Source: Alphaproteobacteria bacterium (lineage in GTDB: Bacteria > Pseudomonadota > Alphaproteobacteria > UBA2136 > UBA6156). From it: 6,101 bases of DNA. Made by a program: the position numbers and the translations under genes. The notes below the pieces were generated by a model, which was not told the DNA's origin, did no database searches, and saw only the letters and a program-made list of their open reading frames with translations. Shown piece by piece: positions 1 to 5,881 of this stretch (position 1 is its first letter; each line of letters opens with the position of its first letter). The DNA lies in assembly GCA_027489415.1 (NCBI GenBank), contig JAIXZU010000121.1:1-6101 (forward strand), in the 5' to 3' direction.

Positions 1-88
1 CCCTTACCCCAGTCACTGGACAAAGTGGAGTAGAGCGCTTCCAGTCCGAGTGCAGCTCTGCCACGAGCAAGCCAAGCCTAAAATCACT

Positions 89-112
89 ATGTGCCCAAAT
101 GGGCACATTTTT
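89..112 (+). terminator. Rho-independent-type hairpin
   Basis: An 8-bp perfect stem (ATGTGCCC at 89-96, GGGCACAT at 101-108) encloses an AAAT loop and runs into five T residues at 108-112, which is the shape of an intrinsic terminator read on plus. It would end a transcript entering from the left of the window. No gene upstream can be confirmed: one plus frame stops at 31-33 and the other two run on through this hairpin without recognisable protein sequence. The transcript could therefore be a CDS whose last few codons are at 1-33, or a non-coding RNA. Confidence 0.6.
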
Positions 113-172
113 GTATCTTCGGCGCAAGGAAATTATTTTTAGATTCATGAATTCAATCGCATGGCTGTTTGA

Positions 173-202
173 CACAAAAATAAGGCTCCCAGCGGGAGCC
201 TT
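173..202 (-). terminator. Terminator of yggT
   Basis: A 9-bp perfect stem (182-190 with 194-202, loop of three bases) lies 20 bases past the yggT stop codon. Read on the minus strand it is followed by an ATTTTTGTG tract, so it fits an intrinsic terminator for yggT. On plus the T-run is only three bases, so it should work mainly on minus. Confidence 0.8.
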
Positions 203-222
203 TAATCTATTGATTAAGAACA

Positions 223-519
223 TTAAACCAAGTTGCTGGCAAAACGATACAGTACTCGGAGGATTCCGTTCTTGATAAACACGATGGCGATGATCAAAAC
301 CACCGGGGTCAGGTCTAGTCCACCGATCAACGGCACGTAAGGGCGCAGCCGTTCCATCACAGGCTCGGTAATATTACGCAGAATGCGTACCAGGGGGTTG
401 AGGGGGTCTGGGTTAACCCAGCTGAAAATAGCTACAGCTATGATAATACAGATATAAATCGTCAACAATACATCAAGAATCGAGACGGCCGTCAGTAATG
501 GATAACCTAAAGCGTACAT
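223..519 (-). CDS. yggT: YggT family inner-membrane protein
   Basis: 98 residues. YggT proteins are small integral membrane proteins whose role is poorly defined; they have been linked to osmotic tolerance and, by gene neighbourhood, to cell division and envelope genes. The protein shows the family layout: a first hydrophobic helix at about residues 8-34, a conserved central stretch with PLNPLVRILRNITEP and then RLRPYVPLIGGLD, and a second hydrophobic helix at about 70-90. E. coli YggT is about twice this length with two repeats, but single-repeat members near 90-100 residues are common, so this copy looks complete. The start is supported by AGGAGT five bases upstream of the ATG (revcomp of 525-530). 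It is transcribed divergently from the transfer-type genes and has its own terminator, so it appears to be an independent unit, likely the resident chromosomal neighbour of the cluster. Confidence 0.88.
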   Translation of the reverse strand: MYALGYPLLTAVSILDVLLTIYICIIIAVAIFSWVNPDPLNPLVRILRNITEPVMERLRPYVPLIGGLDLTPVVLIIAIVFIKNGILRVLYRFASNLV

Positions 520-868
520 ATGGTACTCCTTTCTTTCTTCTCATAGATAGCATATCCTTGCCTGAATGAAAGTGCCCCCAAGCCTTCATGGTGCCGAAAG
601 CGCCAGATAACGGCTCAGCCCGCAGGCAGTTGCCGTGGGTTAGGGGCGCTCACAAGAGAATAACAAGAAAGAGTCATCAGAAAATACGAAGAGTCGGCTG
701 TGATACCTTTGCGATATCAACGGGGATTATCAAGCACGGTTGCAAACAGGTTTCATAAAGTGACATTTTGTAGTGATCCATGCCACGCCATAAATCCACC
801 ATGGAACCCCGTGTGTTTCACATGCAACATTCTGATGACGGCATTTTGAGGAAAGAAAGATAAACGCC
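520..868. other. Divergent intergenic region, 349 bases
   Basis: This gap separates yggT (leftward) from the transfer-type cluster (rightward) and should hold both promoters, but I could not find a convincing -35/-10 pair on either strand. What can be seen: the yggT ribosome binding site at 525-530; a hairpin at 619-639 (8 paired positions with one A bulge and one G-T, AGTT loop); a purine-rich stretch at about 651-695; and GAGGA at 848-852, the only binding-site-like sequence for the 869 gene, 16 bases from its ATG. A 56-codon frame (588-758) has no ribosome binding site and no recognisable content. An element boundary or transfer origin could lie here, but nothing in the sequence shows one. 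Confidence 0.5.
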
Positions 869-1762
869 ATGGCCAAAAACCTCGGAATAGTTACTTATCA
901 TAAGTCCGGCGCATTATCTTGCATGCTGGCAGGCCTTATTTTACCGAACATGGCTCTGGCTGTGGATCCCACCTGCATCAGCTACTACACAATTGGGGAT
1001 AGTACCTGTAAACCAGTAGCCAGTACGCCGGTACAGCGTCAGCCGGCTCCGGTGAAAGGGGCTCCGCAGCTCGTGAACCCGCCATCCGAAGTCGATAAAT
1101 TCCTTGAGAATTACGGCAAGCCCCCGCGGGAATTCGTCGAATTCTATCTGAATCCCACCCCGGAGAACGCCCGTAAATGGGTCTCAACCTATCAGGGAAT
1201 TATTCAGAAAAGTCAGGATATTTCAAAAGCCTGGAATCAGGCGGATGAGCTCTATCGTACCTCTTCAACCACACCGCCCGCAACGCGCTCATCCGTGCAG
1301 CCTCTACCGGCACAGCAGTCAATCCAAAGCATGCCCACGGCACCCGTCAACCAGGCTCCCCAAGCACCGGTGGCAAGGTTTGGTGCCTTCGCAGAATCGA
1401 CCGGAACGTCATCATCGCAGGCTGCAGGCATCCGTATGTCACCTATTAATGTCACCTATTATTTTAGCCAGACCTGCCCCTACTGCGCCAAAATGACACC
1501 AGATTTAGCTGCATTATCAAATGAAAAGGCAAGTAAGTTAGAACTTACTTGCGTTGACGTGACCCCCATAGGCCCTAACAATCGCCCGGACGAAGCCTAC
1601 ATAACAAGCAAACTACCCTGTAAATGGCGTCTACCAGTAGAAGGGGAGATAGATCAGGAAGGTGTCCGGCAAACCCCCACGTTGGTCATCCGCAAGGAGG
1701 GTCAGTCGCCGGTGCGGCTTTCCGGATACGTACCGCTGACGCAACTCCGGCAATATTTCTAA
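869..1762 (+). CDS. TraF-like secreted thioredoxin-fold protein (CPYC)
   Basis: 297 residues, probably a periplasmic thiol-disulfide protein for assembling a conjugative T4SS. Residues 1-31 look like a Sec signal peptide (Lys near the N-terminus, hydrophobic 14-31, cut likely after ALA at 29-31). Residues about 89-130 contain YLNPTPENARKWVSTYQ, resembling the PTPEN segment of conjugative TraF proteins. Residues 132-187 are a Pro/Gln/Ser-rich linker. Residues 194-297 form a thioredoxin-like domain: strand VTYYF, active site Cys203-Pro-Tyr-Cys206, and a likely cis-Pro at 270 in QTPTLVI. Additional cysteines at 36, 47, 228 and 251 could form structural disulfides. An in-frame TGA at 836-838 and absence of another start codon after it support the ATG at 869; starting at the later Met19 would remove the signal's charged end. 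F-plasmid TraF itself lacks a CXXC pair, so a TrbB/DsbC-like role is an equally fair description. First gene of the plus-strand cluster. Confidence 0.8.
   Translation: MAKNLGIVTYHKSGALSCMLAGLILPNMALAVDPTCISYYTIGDSTCKPVASTPVQRQPAPVKGAPQLVNPPSEVDKFLENYGKPPREFVEFYLNPTPENARKWVSTYQGIIQKSQDISKAWNQADELYRTSSTTPPATRSSVQPLPAQQSIQSMPTAPVNQAPQAPVARFGAFAESTGTSSSQAAGIRMSPINVTYYFSQTCPYCAKMTPDLAALSNEKASKLELTCVDVTPIGPNNRPDEAYITSKLPCKWRLPVEGEIDQEGVRQTPTLVIRKEGQSPVRLSGYVPLTQLRQYF
1529..1552. repeat. Perfect 10-bp inverted repeat inside the TraF-like gene
   Basis: GCAAGTAAGT (1529-1538) and ACTTACTTGC (1543-1552) are perfect inverted arms around a TAGA loop. It lies in an AT-richer patch of the thioredoxin domain, between the CPYC motif and Cys228. 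It shares the pattern AGT-N-AGT-N4-ACT-N-ACT with the palindrome at 5901-5920. No T-run follows, so it is not a terminator. It may be a regulator site, an mRNA hairpin, or chance. Confidence 0.55.
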
Positions 1763-1808
1763 CACCTCGTTAGTCGCACAAATCGCAAACCTCATCCACT
1801 GTCAGACA

Positions 1809-1871
1809 ACGCTTGAAACTCACCCCATAAGGTCTCACACTAAAACAAGCGTATAGCCATTTCGGCTATAT
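1809..1871 (+). promoter_or_regulatory. Two mutually exclusive hairpins before the 1895 gene
   Basis: The 132-base gap after the TraF-like gene contains a compact hairpin (TATAGCC 1852-1858, GGCTATA 1864-1870, five-base loop) ending eight bases before the ribosome binding site GAGGAG (1879-1884). A second, longer-range pairing (ACGCTTG 1809-1815 with CAAGCGT 1846-1852) uses a base of the first stem, so the two are close to exclusive. There is no T-run, so this is not a terminator. An RNA processing or stability element, or translation control of the downstream genes, is possible but inferred. No clear promoter is seen in the gap. Confidence 0.4.
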
Positions 1872-1894
1872 AAAGAACGAGGAGTGAACCCGTA

Positions 1895-2215
1895 ATGACC
1901 CTGCAGCAGCCCGCAGCCTATGCACCACAGGGCGGTAGTCTGGCCAAGGAACGCCTTATATGGGCTACTCGCCCTATGGGGGCCCTCCTAATCGTGCTCT
2001 GGATTCTCCACCCGGCCACAGCCAGTCACACTGACTATGTCCACATGTCCCTCGTCGCCTTTCTGGTCGGCATTACCTACGGGTTGGTCGTTTATGGCAA
2101 AAAGTTGCGGGAATACATTACAGGAACAAATAAAAATCAGAGACATAAACCAAATCGCGTCCCTGAAGAGTATTATTGGGGCAACATTACCAAAACGATG
2201 TTCGAGAACAAATAG
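1895..2215 (+). CDS. Small two-helix membrane protein; candidate membrane subunit of a split coupling protein
   Basis: 106 residues, not recognised as a named family. Seen: a short polar N-terminus, a hydrophobic segment at about residues 24-40 (PMGALLIVLWILHP), a short polar loop with ATASHTDY, a second hydrophobic segment at about 50-67 (HMSLVAFLVGITYGLVVYG), and a basic cytosolic tail (68-106) ending in EEYYWGNITKTMFENK. Two N-terminal helices joined by a short periplasmic loop, followed by a basic stretch, is the layout of the membrane end of VirD4/TraD-type coupling proteins. The next gene, 26 bases downstream in another frame, encodes a coupling ATPase without such a part, so I infer this may supply it in trans. 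Start supported by GAGGAG at 1879-1884, ten bases upstream. Alternatives: an unrelated small T4SS accessory protein. Confidence 0.7.
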   Translation: MTLQQPAAYAPQGGSLAKERLIWATRPMGALLIVLWILHPATASHTDYVHMSLVAFLVGITYGLVVYGKKLREYITGTNKNQRHKPNRVPEEYYWGNITKTMFENK

Positions 2216-2241
2216 CGTCTAAAAGGATAATATAAGTCACC

Positions 2242-3657
2242 ATGAGCCAATCCGAACTCTTTCTGCCGGCCAACCTGCTCTCCATGCACTGCCTTGGCAT
2301 CGCAGCCACCGGGGGTGGTAAATCGAACTTCCTGAACCTGGTCCTCAAACAGCAAATGATGCGCGGCGGCGGCGCCATTCACATCGACGGTAAAAACAAC
2401 AAAACATCCATCTCGGACTTCCTCGCCCTCGCCAAGCAGCACAACCGCTGGCACGACGTCCGCATTATTAACATCGACGAATCCTCGCTCAGCAACACCT
2501 ATAACCCCCTCCTGCGGGGGGATGCCGAGGAGCTCACCACCCGCATCATGCTCCTCATCGGCAGCGGGGGGGACTCCTTCTTCCGCTCACAAGCCAGCAA
2601 GGGCCTGGGTGCCATCTCTGGAATCGTCAAGCGCATGGGCATACCCTTCAGCTTTGCGGACCTCTCCGTCCTGATGGGTAGTGAAGGCGCACTCCGCTAT
2701 CTCCTGCGCGAAGCCCCGAAGGACACGCGGGAATACGCGGACTTCAAGATGTTCTTCGACCAATTGCTGGAAACCGACCGCCGCACCGGCGCCATGATCG
2801 TCTCGGAAAAGAAGCTGCAACACACATTCGGGGACCTTCTCGGCCGCCTCTCAGCCTACGCCCGTGGGCAGGCGCGGGATGTGCTGAACGCCTACAACCC
2901 GGAGGTGGACCTCCTCGAAGCCATCCAGCAGAACCTGCTCGTCTATGTCGCGCTCCCCATGCTCAGTAAGGCCGAAGTCGCGACGGACTTTGCCAAAATC
3001 TTTCTGTCGGACCTCCGCACCGCCGTCGGTCAGCTCCAAAGCGCCCCAAACGACGAAAAGCCCAACCCGACCTTCCTCTGCCTGCTGGACGAGTTCAGTA
3101 GCTACGCCATGCCGACTCTGGCACCATTGTTCGAGCAAGCCCGTTCCGCCAACATCTGTCTGTTCCCCTTTATTCAGACCGTCTCCTCGCTCTCGGATAA
3201 AGAACGCGGCCTGAGCCTCGACTTCGCCCAGAAAATTATCGGTAACACCTGGAATAAAATCAGCTTCGTCCTGAAGGACCCCGAATCCTGCGAACAAATG
3301 AGCAAAATGGCCGGCCAAACCCTGAAGGAGTTCGTCAGTACCAGTGTCTCTGAAAACATTGGCTTTGCGTCAGGGGATATCGACGCCTCAGGCGTCCGTA
3401 CCAGTAACCGCGGGAAGGGTGTCAGCACCTCAACAAGGACGGAATACGACGCTGTCGCCCGCCCGGAGGACTTCAGCAACCTCAAGGTGGGGGAAGGCAT
3501 CTACATGGGCCCCAGTGGCGTCACCAAAATCAAGGTGCCCTACGTCAAGCTGGGCAGTAATAATGGCGAAATCGACTTCCCTCGCTTCCGCATGCCACCG
3601 GTTCCGGGCTTGGCGGTCGCGGAAAAGTACCATATGTTCAGCGCAACCGGCAGCTAG
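2242..3657 (+). CDS. VirD4/TraD-type coupling ATPase lacking the N-terminal membrane domain
   Basis: 471 residues. Coupling proteins are hexameric cytosolic-face ATPases that recruit relaxase-DNA or protein substrates to a T4SS channel. Seen: Walker A AATGGGKS at residues 21-28; NTYNPLL at 85-91, a T4CP-typical motif; an all-helical insertion at about 95-225; VYVALP at 234-239; Walker B as FLCLLDEF at 278-285 with Asp283-Glu284; a motif-III-like FPFIQTVSSL at 308-317 with Gln312; and NTWNKISFVLKDPESCEQM at 335-353, typical of the C-terminal part of the RecA core. The tail at about 360-400 is Ser/Thr/Gly-rich, probably flexible. Full-length T4CPs usually carry two membrane helices and over 100 residues before Walker A; here there are only 20 and no hydrophobic segment. 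A stop at 2233-2235 in frame rules out a simple upstream extension. The AGGA at 2224-2227 lies 14 bases before the ATG, a rather long spacing. The preceding gene may supply the membrane part. Confidence 0.9.
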   Translation: MSQSELFLPANLLSMHCLGIAATGGGKSNFLNLVLKQQMMRGGGAIHIDGKNNKTSISDFLALAKQHNRWHDVRIINIDESSLSNTYNPLLRGDAEELTTRIMLLIGSGGDSFFRSQASKGLGAISGIVKRMGIPFSFADLSVLMGSEGALRYLLREAPKDTREYADFKMFFDQLLETDRRTGAMIVSEKKLQHTFGDLLGRLSAYARGQARDVLNAYNPEVDLLEAIQQNLLVYVALPMLSKAEVATDFAKIFLSDLRTAVGQLQSAPNDEKPNPTFLCLLDEFSSYAMPTLAPLFEQARSANICLFPFIQTVSSLSDKERGLSLDFAQKIIGNTWNKISFVLKDPESCEQMSKMAGQTLKEFVSTSVSENIGFASGDIDASGVRTSNRGKGVSTSTRTEYDAVARPEDFSNLKVGEGIYMGPSGVTKIKVPYVKLGSNNGEIDFPRFRMPPVPGLAVAEKYHMFSATGS

Positions 3658-3676
3658 CAGTCGCGCACTATATATT

Positions 3677-3683
3677 AAGGAGG
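3677..3683 (+). promoter_or_regulatory. Strong ribosome binding site of the 3688 gene
   Basis: AAGGAGG, a seven-base match to the anti-Shine-Dalgarno, lies four bases before the ATG. It is by far the best such site in the cluster; the ATPase gene just upstream has a weaker, more distant one. This fixes the start of the small membrane protein and suggests it is made in larger amounts than the ATPase. Confidence 0.8.
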
Positions 3684-3687
3684 TTCC

Positions 3688-3972
3688 ATGATTCCCTATC
3701 TCGCCCAACTCTACGTCAATGTGCTGGAGCCCGCCTTCACAATCCTCTGCTTTGTCATCGCCCTGGCCTTTGTTATCTACATCTTCAATCTCCTGCGCGG
3801 GGCCGGAGACAAAAACGGCTTCATCACCAATGTGGTAAATTTCGTCGTCAAAACATTCGTAAAAACAATACAATTAACCGGCGTAGGTGTGCTCAAAAGC
3901 CTCAAAGTGTTGCTAACAACCACCAGTTTGATTTTCGCAACAGTTCGCGACTTTTTAACGTCGAAAATTTAA
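3688..3972 (+). CDS. Small membrane protein, unknown, in transfer cluster
   Basis: 94 residues, no family recognised. One clear membrane helix spans about residues 17-36 (FTILCFVIALAFVIYIFNLL). A polar turn with RGAGDKNG (37-44) follows, then a long, Val/Leu/Thr-rich segment (45-92) broken by lysines at 55, 59, 70 and 73; it could be an amphipathic helix plus a second membrane segment at about 74-86. There is no signal-peptide cleavage site, so it is likely an inner-membrane protein. It starts 30 bases after the ATPase stop with an ideal ribosome binding site and precedes the lipoprotein gene by 98 bases, which fits co-transcription. Small membrane proteins of this kind are frequent in T4SS operons as channel or pilus accessories; pilin-like function is possible but not shown, as pilins normally carry a cleaved leader and two helices. 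Confidence 0.72.
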   Translation: MIPYLAQLYVNVLEPAFTILCFVIALAFVIYIFNLLRGAGDKNGFITNVVNFVVKTFVKTIQLTGVGVLKSLKVLLTTTSLIFATVRDFLTSKI

Positions 3973-4070
3973 TCACCCGCCTTGTCACCCGGGGAACCCC
4001 TCCCGTACACTCCTTATAAGTAGCAGCCGAAAGGCGGCCGAAGCATAATAAGGAATAAAGGGGGGAGCTG

Positions 4071-5015
4071 ATGGCGCAAGCATACCAGCCCAAACTGTGG
4101 TCGAACCTGAGCCTCGTCGCCCTCGCGGCGGTGGCCTCCGGCTGCCAGTCGTCGCAAGGCGTCGCCTACGGCAACCCCTATCCGGCGTACGACTACAGCG
4201 CCATCGCCCCCGCCGCCGGCCCGCAGGCCGCAGCCCCCATGGCCCAGCAACAGCCCGCTTACACTCCGGTCCCCTATCAGGCTTTGGAAGCCTCCACACT
4301 GGAAATGAAGGAACGCCTCGAGCGCGTCGAAAAAGCCATGCTGAGGCTCGACCGCCGCATGCAACTGGTCGAGCGTAACGAACTCAACCGCATGGGCACC
4401 TCCACATCGAATAACGCCACCTCCAACCCGAACGGCTACACCCAAACGGCGGATACCTCCCTCTCCGAGGAACAAGCCGCCATGCGCGCCCTTAACATCG
4501 GCCCCGGCACCCAGTCGGTGGAATTGGGGGGAGACGGCTACCGCCCCGTCGCGTCGCGTAACGAAGGCATCACTTCCGCCCTGCAGGCCGCCCCCAGCTT
4601 AAATTCCCAAGGCTTCTCGCAAGGCTATAGCTCCGGCGGTACGCAGGTCGCCACCCGCAATACCCTGCCATCGCTGGCGGACCCCACCCCTGTCGCCTCG
4701 CGCTCCCTCCAACCCGGTAACGGTCAGGTCGCCATCTGGACGGTTAAATACGAACCCTCCAAAATCTGGCCGGACCGCACCCAACTCCCCGCCAGTCGGG
4801 ATGTCGTCGAGTCGCTGCGTAACAGCGGCGCGGGGGAAGGCAAAATCACCCTCTACGCCCGCGGCAAAAACGCGAATGCCGTCGAATTCCGCGAACGCGT
4901 CAAAGCGCTCAGCCGCTATCTCTCCAAGGTCAGCAGCTTGGAAAGCGTGCCCATCGCCGCCATGCCCGCCCCGCACCTGGACGACCAAACCATCGAAATC
5001 CTCGTCACGCAGTAA
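4071..5015 (+). CDS. Predicted outer-membrane lipoprotein with coiled coil, T4SS-associated
   Basis: 314 residues, family not recognised. Residues 1-24 form a lipoprotein signal (Lys8, hydrophobic 12-22) with a permissive lipobox VASGC, giving a lipidated Cys25; the residue after it is Gln, which favours outer-membrane sorting. Residues 30-66 are Pro/Ala/Tyr/Gln-rich. Residues about 68-107 are strongly helical with heptad-like Leu/Met and many charges (LEMKERLERVEKAMLRLDR), a probable coiled coil for oligomerisation. Residues 108-215 are low-complexity, Ser/Asn/Gly-rich. Residues 217-314 form a compact domain alternating strands (VAIWTVKYEP, KITLYARG, TIEILVTQ) with a helix (FRERVKALSRYLSKV). 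That order loosely recalls OmpA-like peptidoglycan-binding domains, but the typical OmpA motif is not seen, so this is a weak inference. A GGGGGAG site four to five bases before the ATG supports the start. Last gene before a strong terminator; likely the outer-membrane part of the same secretion machine. Confidence 0.75.
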   Translation: MAQAYQPKLWSNLSLVALAAVASGCQSSQGVAYGNPYPAYDYSAIAPAAGPQAAAPMAQQQPAYTPVPYQALEASTLEMKERLERVEKAMLRLDRRMQLVERNELNRMGTSTSNNATSNPNGYTQTADTSLSEEQAAMRALNIGPGTQSVELGGDGYRPVASRNEGITSALQAAPSLNSQGFSQGYSSGGTQVATRNTLPSLADPTPVASRSLQPGNGQVAIWTVKYEPSKIWPDRTQLPASRDVVESLRNSGAGEGKITLYARGKNANAVEFRERVKALSRYLSKVSSLESVPIAAMPAPHLDDQTIEILVTQ

Positions 5016-5030
5016 AATGCCGCACGCTCT

Positions 5031-5055
5031 ACCGCCTCGTTTGGGGCGGTTTTTT
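5031..5055 (+). terminator. Intrinsic terminator closing the transfer-type operon
   Basis: ACCGCCTC (5031-5038) pairs with GGGGCGGT (5043-5050, one G-T pair) around a GTTT loop and continues into six T residues (5050-5055). It starts 16 bases after the lipoprotein stop, so it should end transcription of the 869-5015 cluster, and makes the 5255 gene a separate unit. Confidence 0.88.
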
Positions 5056-5076
5056 GTGGCATCCGTGCCGAAATAT

Positions 5077-5209
5077 CTGCCCAAATAACCGCCTGCCGCT
5101 TGCCGTGGGCAGGGGTGGGGCCTACAATCGTAATACGTTCGGCCTTCAGGTCCCCCTGCATCCTGAACGATACCTGTGCGCTTCGGCGCAAAAGTGCAAG
5201 CACGGCAGG
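5077..5209. promoter_or_regulatory. Structured intergenic region with several inverted repeats
   Basis: Between the terminator and the 5255 gene lie: CTGCCCA (5077-5083) opposed by TGGGCAG (5106-5112); CAGGGG (5110-5115) opposed by CCCCTG (5153-5158); TTCAGG (5145-5150) opposed by CCTGAA (5162-5167); and a small hairpin TGCGC-TTCG-GCGCA (5177-5190) with the very stable TTCG loop, flanked by CCTG (5173-5176) and CAGG (5206-5209) that can close a larger fold. CATCCTG at 5159-5165 matches the nic core of the IncP/MOB-P type, though the base after it is A where consensus has a pyrimidine. This could be a leader RNA, a small RNA, operators or a transfer origin; sequence alone does not choose. No clear -35/-10 pair; TATGTT at 5226-5231 is a weak -10 candidate. 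Confidence 0.45.
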
Positions 5210-5254
5210 CTCGTCCTCCGTGCGTTATGTTAATAAAAGTAAGGCACCTCTCAG

Positions 5255-5878
5255 ATGGCAGACTCCCCCATGTCCAATCCCTCCACCCAAACCAACAACG
5301 AAACGCAGGGCCTCGAAGCCGCCCTCGGCGCTGTTCTCAACAAGCACCTTGCCAAAGGCAATGCGCAGTTCCGCGCCCGCCTGCTGAACCAGATGGTCCA
5401 GCTCGCCCGCCACGGTAACTTTGCCGAAACCTTCATCCGCACCACACCGGAGGGGACCGACATGGTCAACTTCGCCCGCCTCTGGGAATACGTGCTGGTG
5501 CAAGCGGACCGTCAAACCCGCGGCTACGTCGCCAAAACCTCGCGCAATGAATTCGAGCAAACCCGCAAGGACTTCGAAGACTGCGTCGACTTCATGGTCA
5601 GCAAACTGCGTAGCGCCTCAACCCGCCACAAGCTGGACCTCGCCGGCACCAACTTCATCAGCCGCGTCGCACAGCGCTACGGCATCGCGGACAAAGTCCG
5701 CAAGGGCCCATCCGTGCCGCAGGGTGTCGCCCCCGGCCAGCAGTACGAGACGCCCGAGTCTCCTCTGCCGCCTGCTGCACCAGTCGCCGCCGCACCGGAA
5801 GAGGCCGCCCCCGCCAAGGCACCGCGTGCCACGAAAGCCAAGGCCGCCAGCACGATGCCGGACGTCGACGATCTCTAG
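5255..5878 (+). CDS. Unrecognised helical protein with Pro/Ala-rich tail
   Basis: 207 residues; I do not recognise a family. No signal peptide and no membrane segment, so probably cytosolic. Residues 1-18 are polar and likely disordered. Residues about 19-150 look almost wholly alpha-helical, rich in Arg, Gln, Ala and Phe (for example FRARLLNQMVQLARHGNF and FEQTRKDFEDCVDFMVSKL), with one Cys at 110. Residues 151-200 are Pro/Ala/Lys-rich (PLPPAAPVAAAPEEAAPAKAP), with a tail ending in acidic DVDDL, a composition seen in flexible linkers and interaction tails. It shares the C-ending codon bias of the ATPase and lipoprotein genes, so it likely belongs to the same element, but a terminator separates it and it should have its own promoter. 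AAGG at 5241-5244, ten bases upstream, supports this ATG; Met6 at 5270 is possible but has no better site. A secretion accessory, DNA-binding or substrate protein are all open. Confidence 0.78.
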   Translation: MADSPMSNPSTQTNNETQGLEAALGAVLNKHLAKGNAQFRARLLNQMVQLARHGNFAETFIRTTPEGTDMVNFARLWEYVLVQADRQTRGYVAKTSRNEFEQTRKDFEDCVDFMVSKLRSASTRHKLDLAGTNFISRVAQRYGIADKVRKGPSVPQGVAPGQQYETPESPLPPAAPVAAAPEEAAPAKAPRATKAKAASTMPDVDDL

Positions 5879-5881
5879 CTG

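Noticed and set aside
3..272. A plus-strand frame open from the window edge to about 272
   Set aside because: It runs through two terminator hairpins and into yggT antisense; the protein has no recognisable content.
588..758. A 56-codon plus-strand frame in the divergent gap, starting MVPKAPDNGS
   Set aside because: No ribosome binding site, no recognisable family, basic low-information composition; an open frame of this length is expected by chance.
2216..2241. A frameshift error joining the 106-residue protein and the ATPase into one gene
   Set aside because: The first gene ends in TAG and the ATPase frame has its own TAA at 2233-2235 just before the ATG, with AGGA between them; a single indel would not give a continuous frame.
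2851..3318. A 155-codon minus-strand frame opposite the coupling ATPase gene
   Set aside because: It is the antisense shadow of a well-supported ATPase gene whose strong C-ending codon bias removes stops on the other strand.
3982..4020. TTGTCA (3982-3987) and TATAAG (4015-4020) as a promoter for the lipoprotein gene
   Set aside because: The 27-base spacing is far from the 16-18 needed, so I do not call a promoter.
4599..5084. A 161-codon minus-strand frame opposite the lipoprotein gene
   Set aside because: Antisense shadow that also spans the terminator at 5031-5055; no domain seen. The same applies to the minus frame at 4014-4475.
629..5115. Similar stretches around TTGCCGTGGG at 630-639 and 5100-5109, both in non-coding gaps
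   Set aside because: The exact match is only ten bases with a shared AGGGG after a one-base shift; a ten-base match in 6 kb is expected by chance and the hairpins around them differ.
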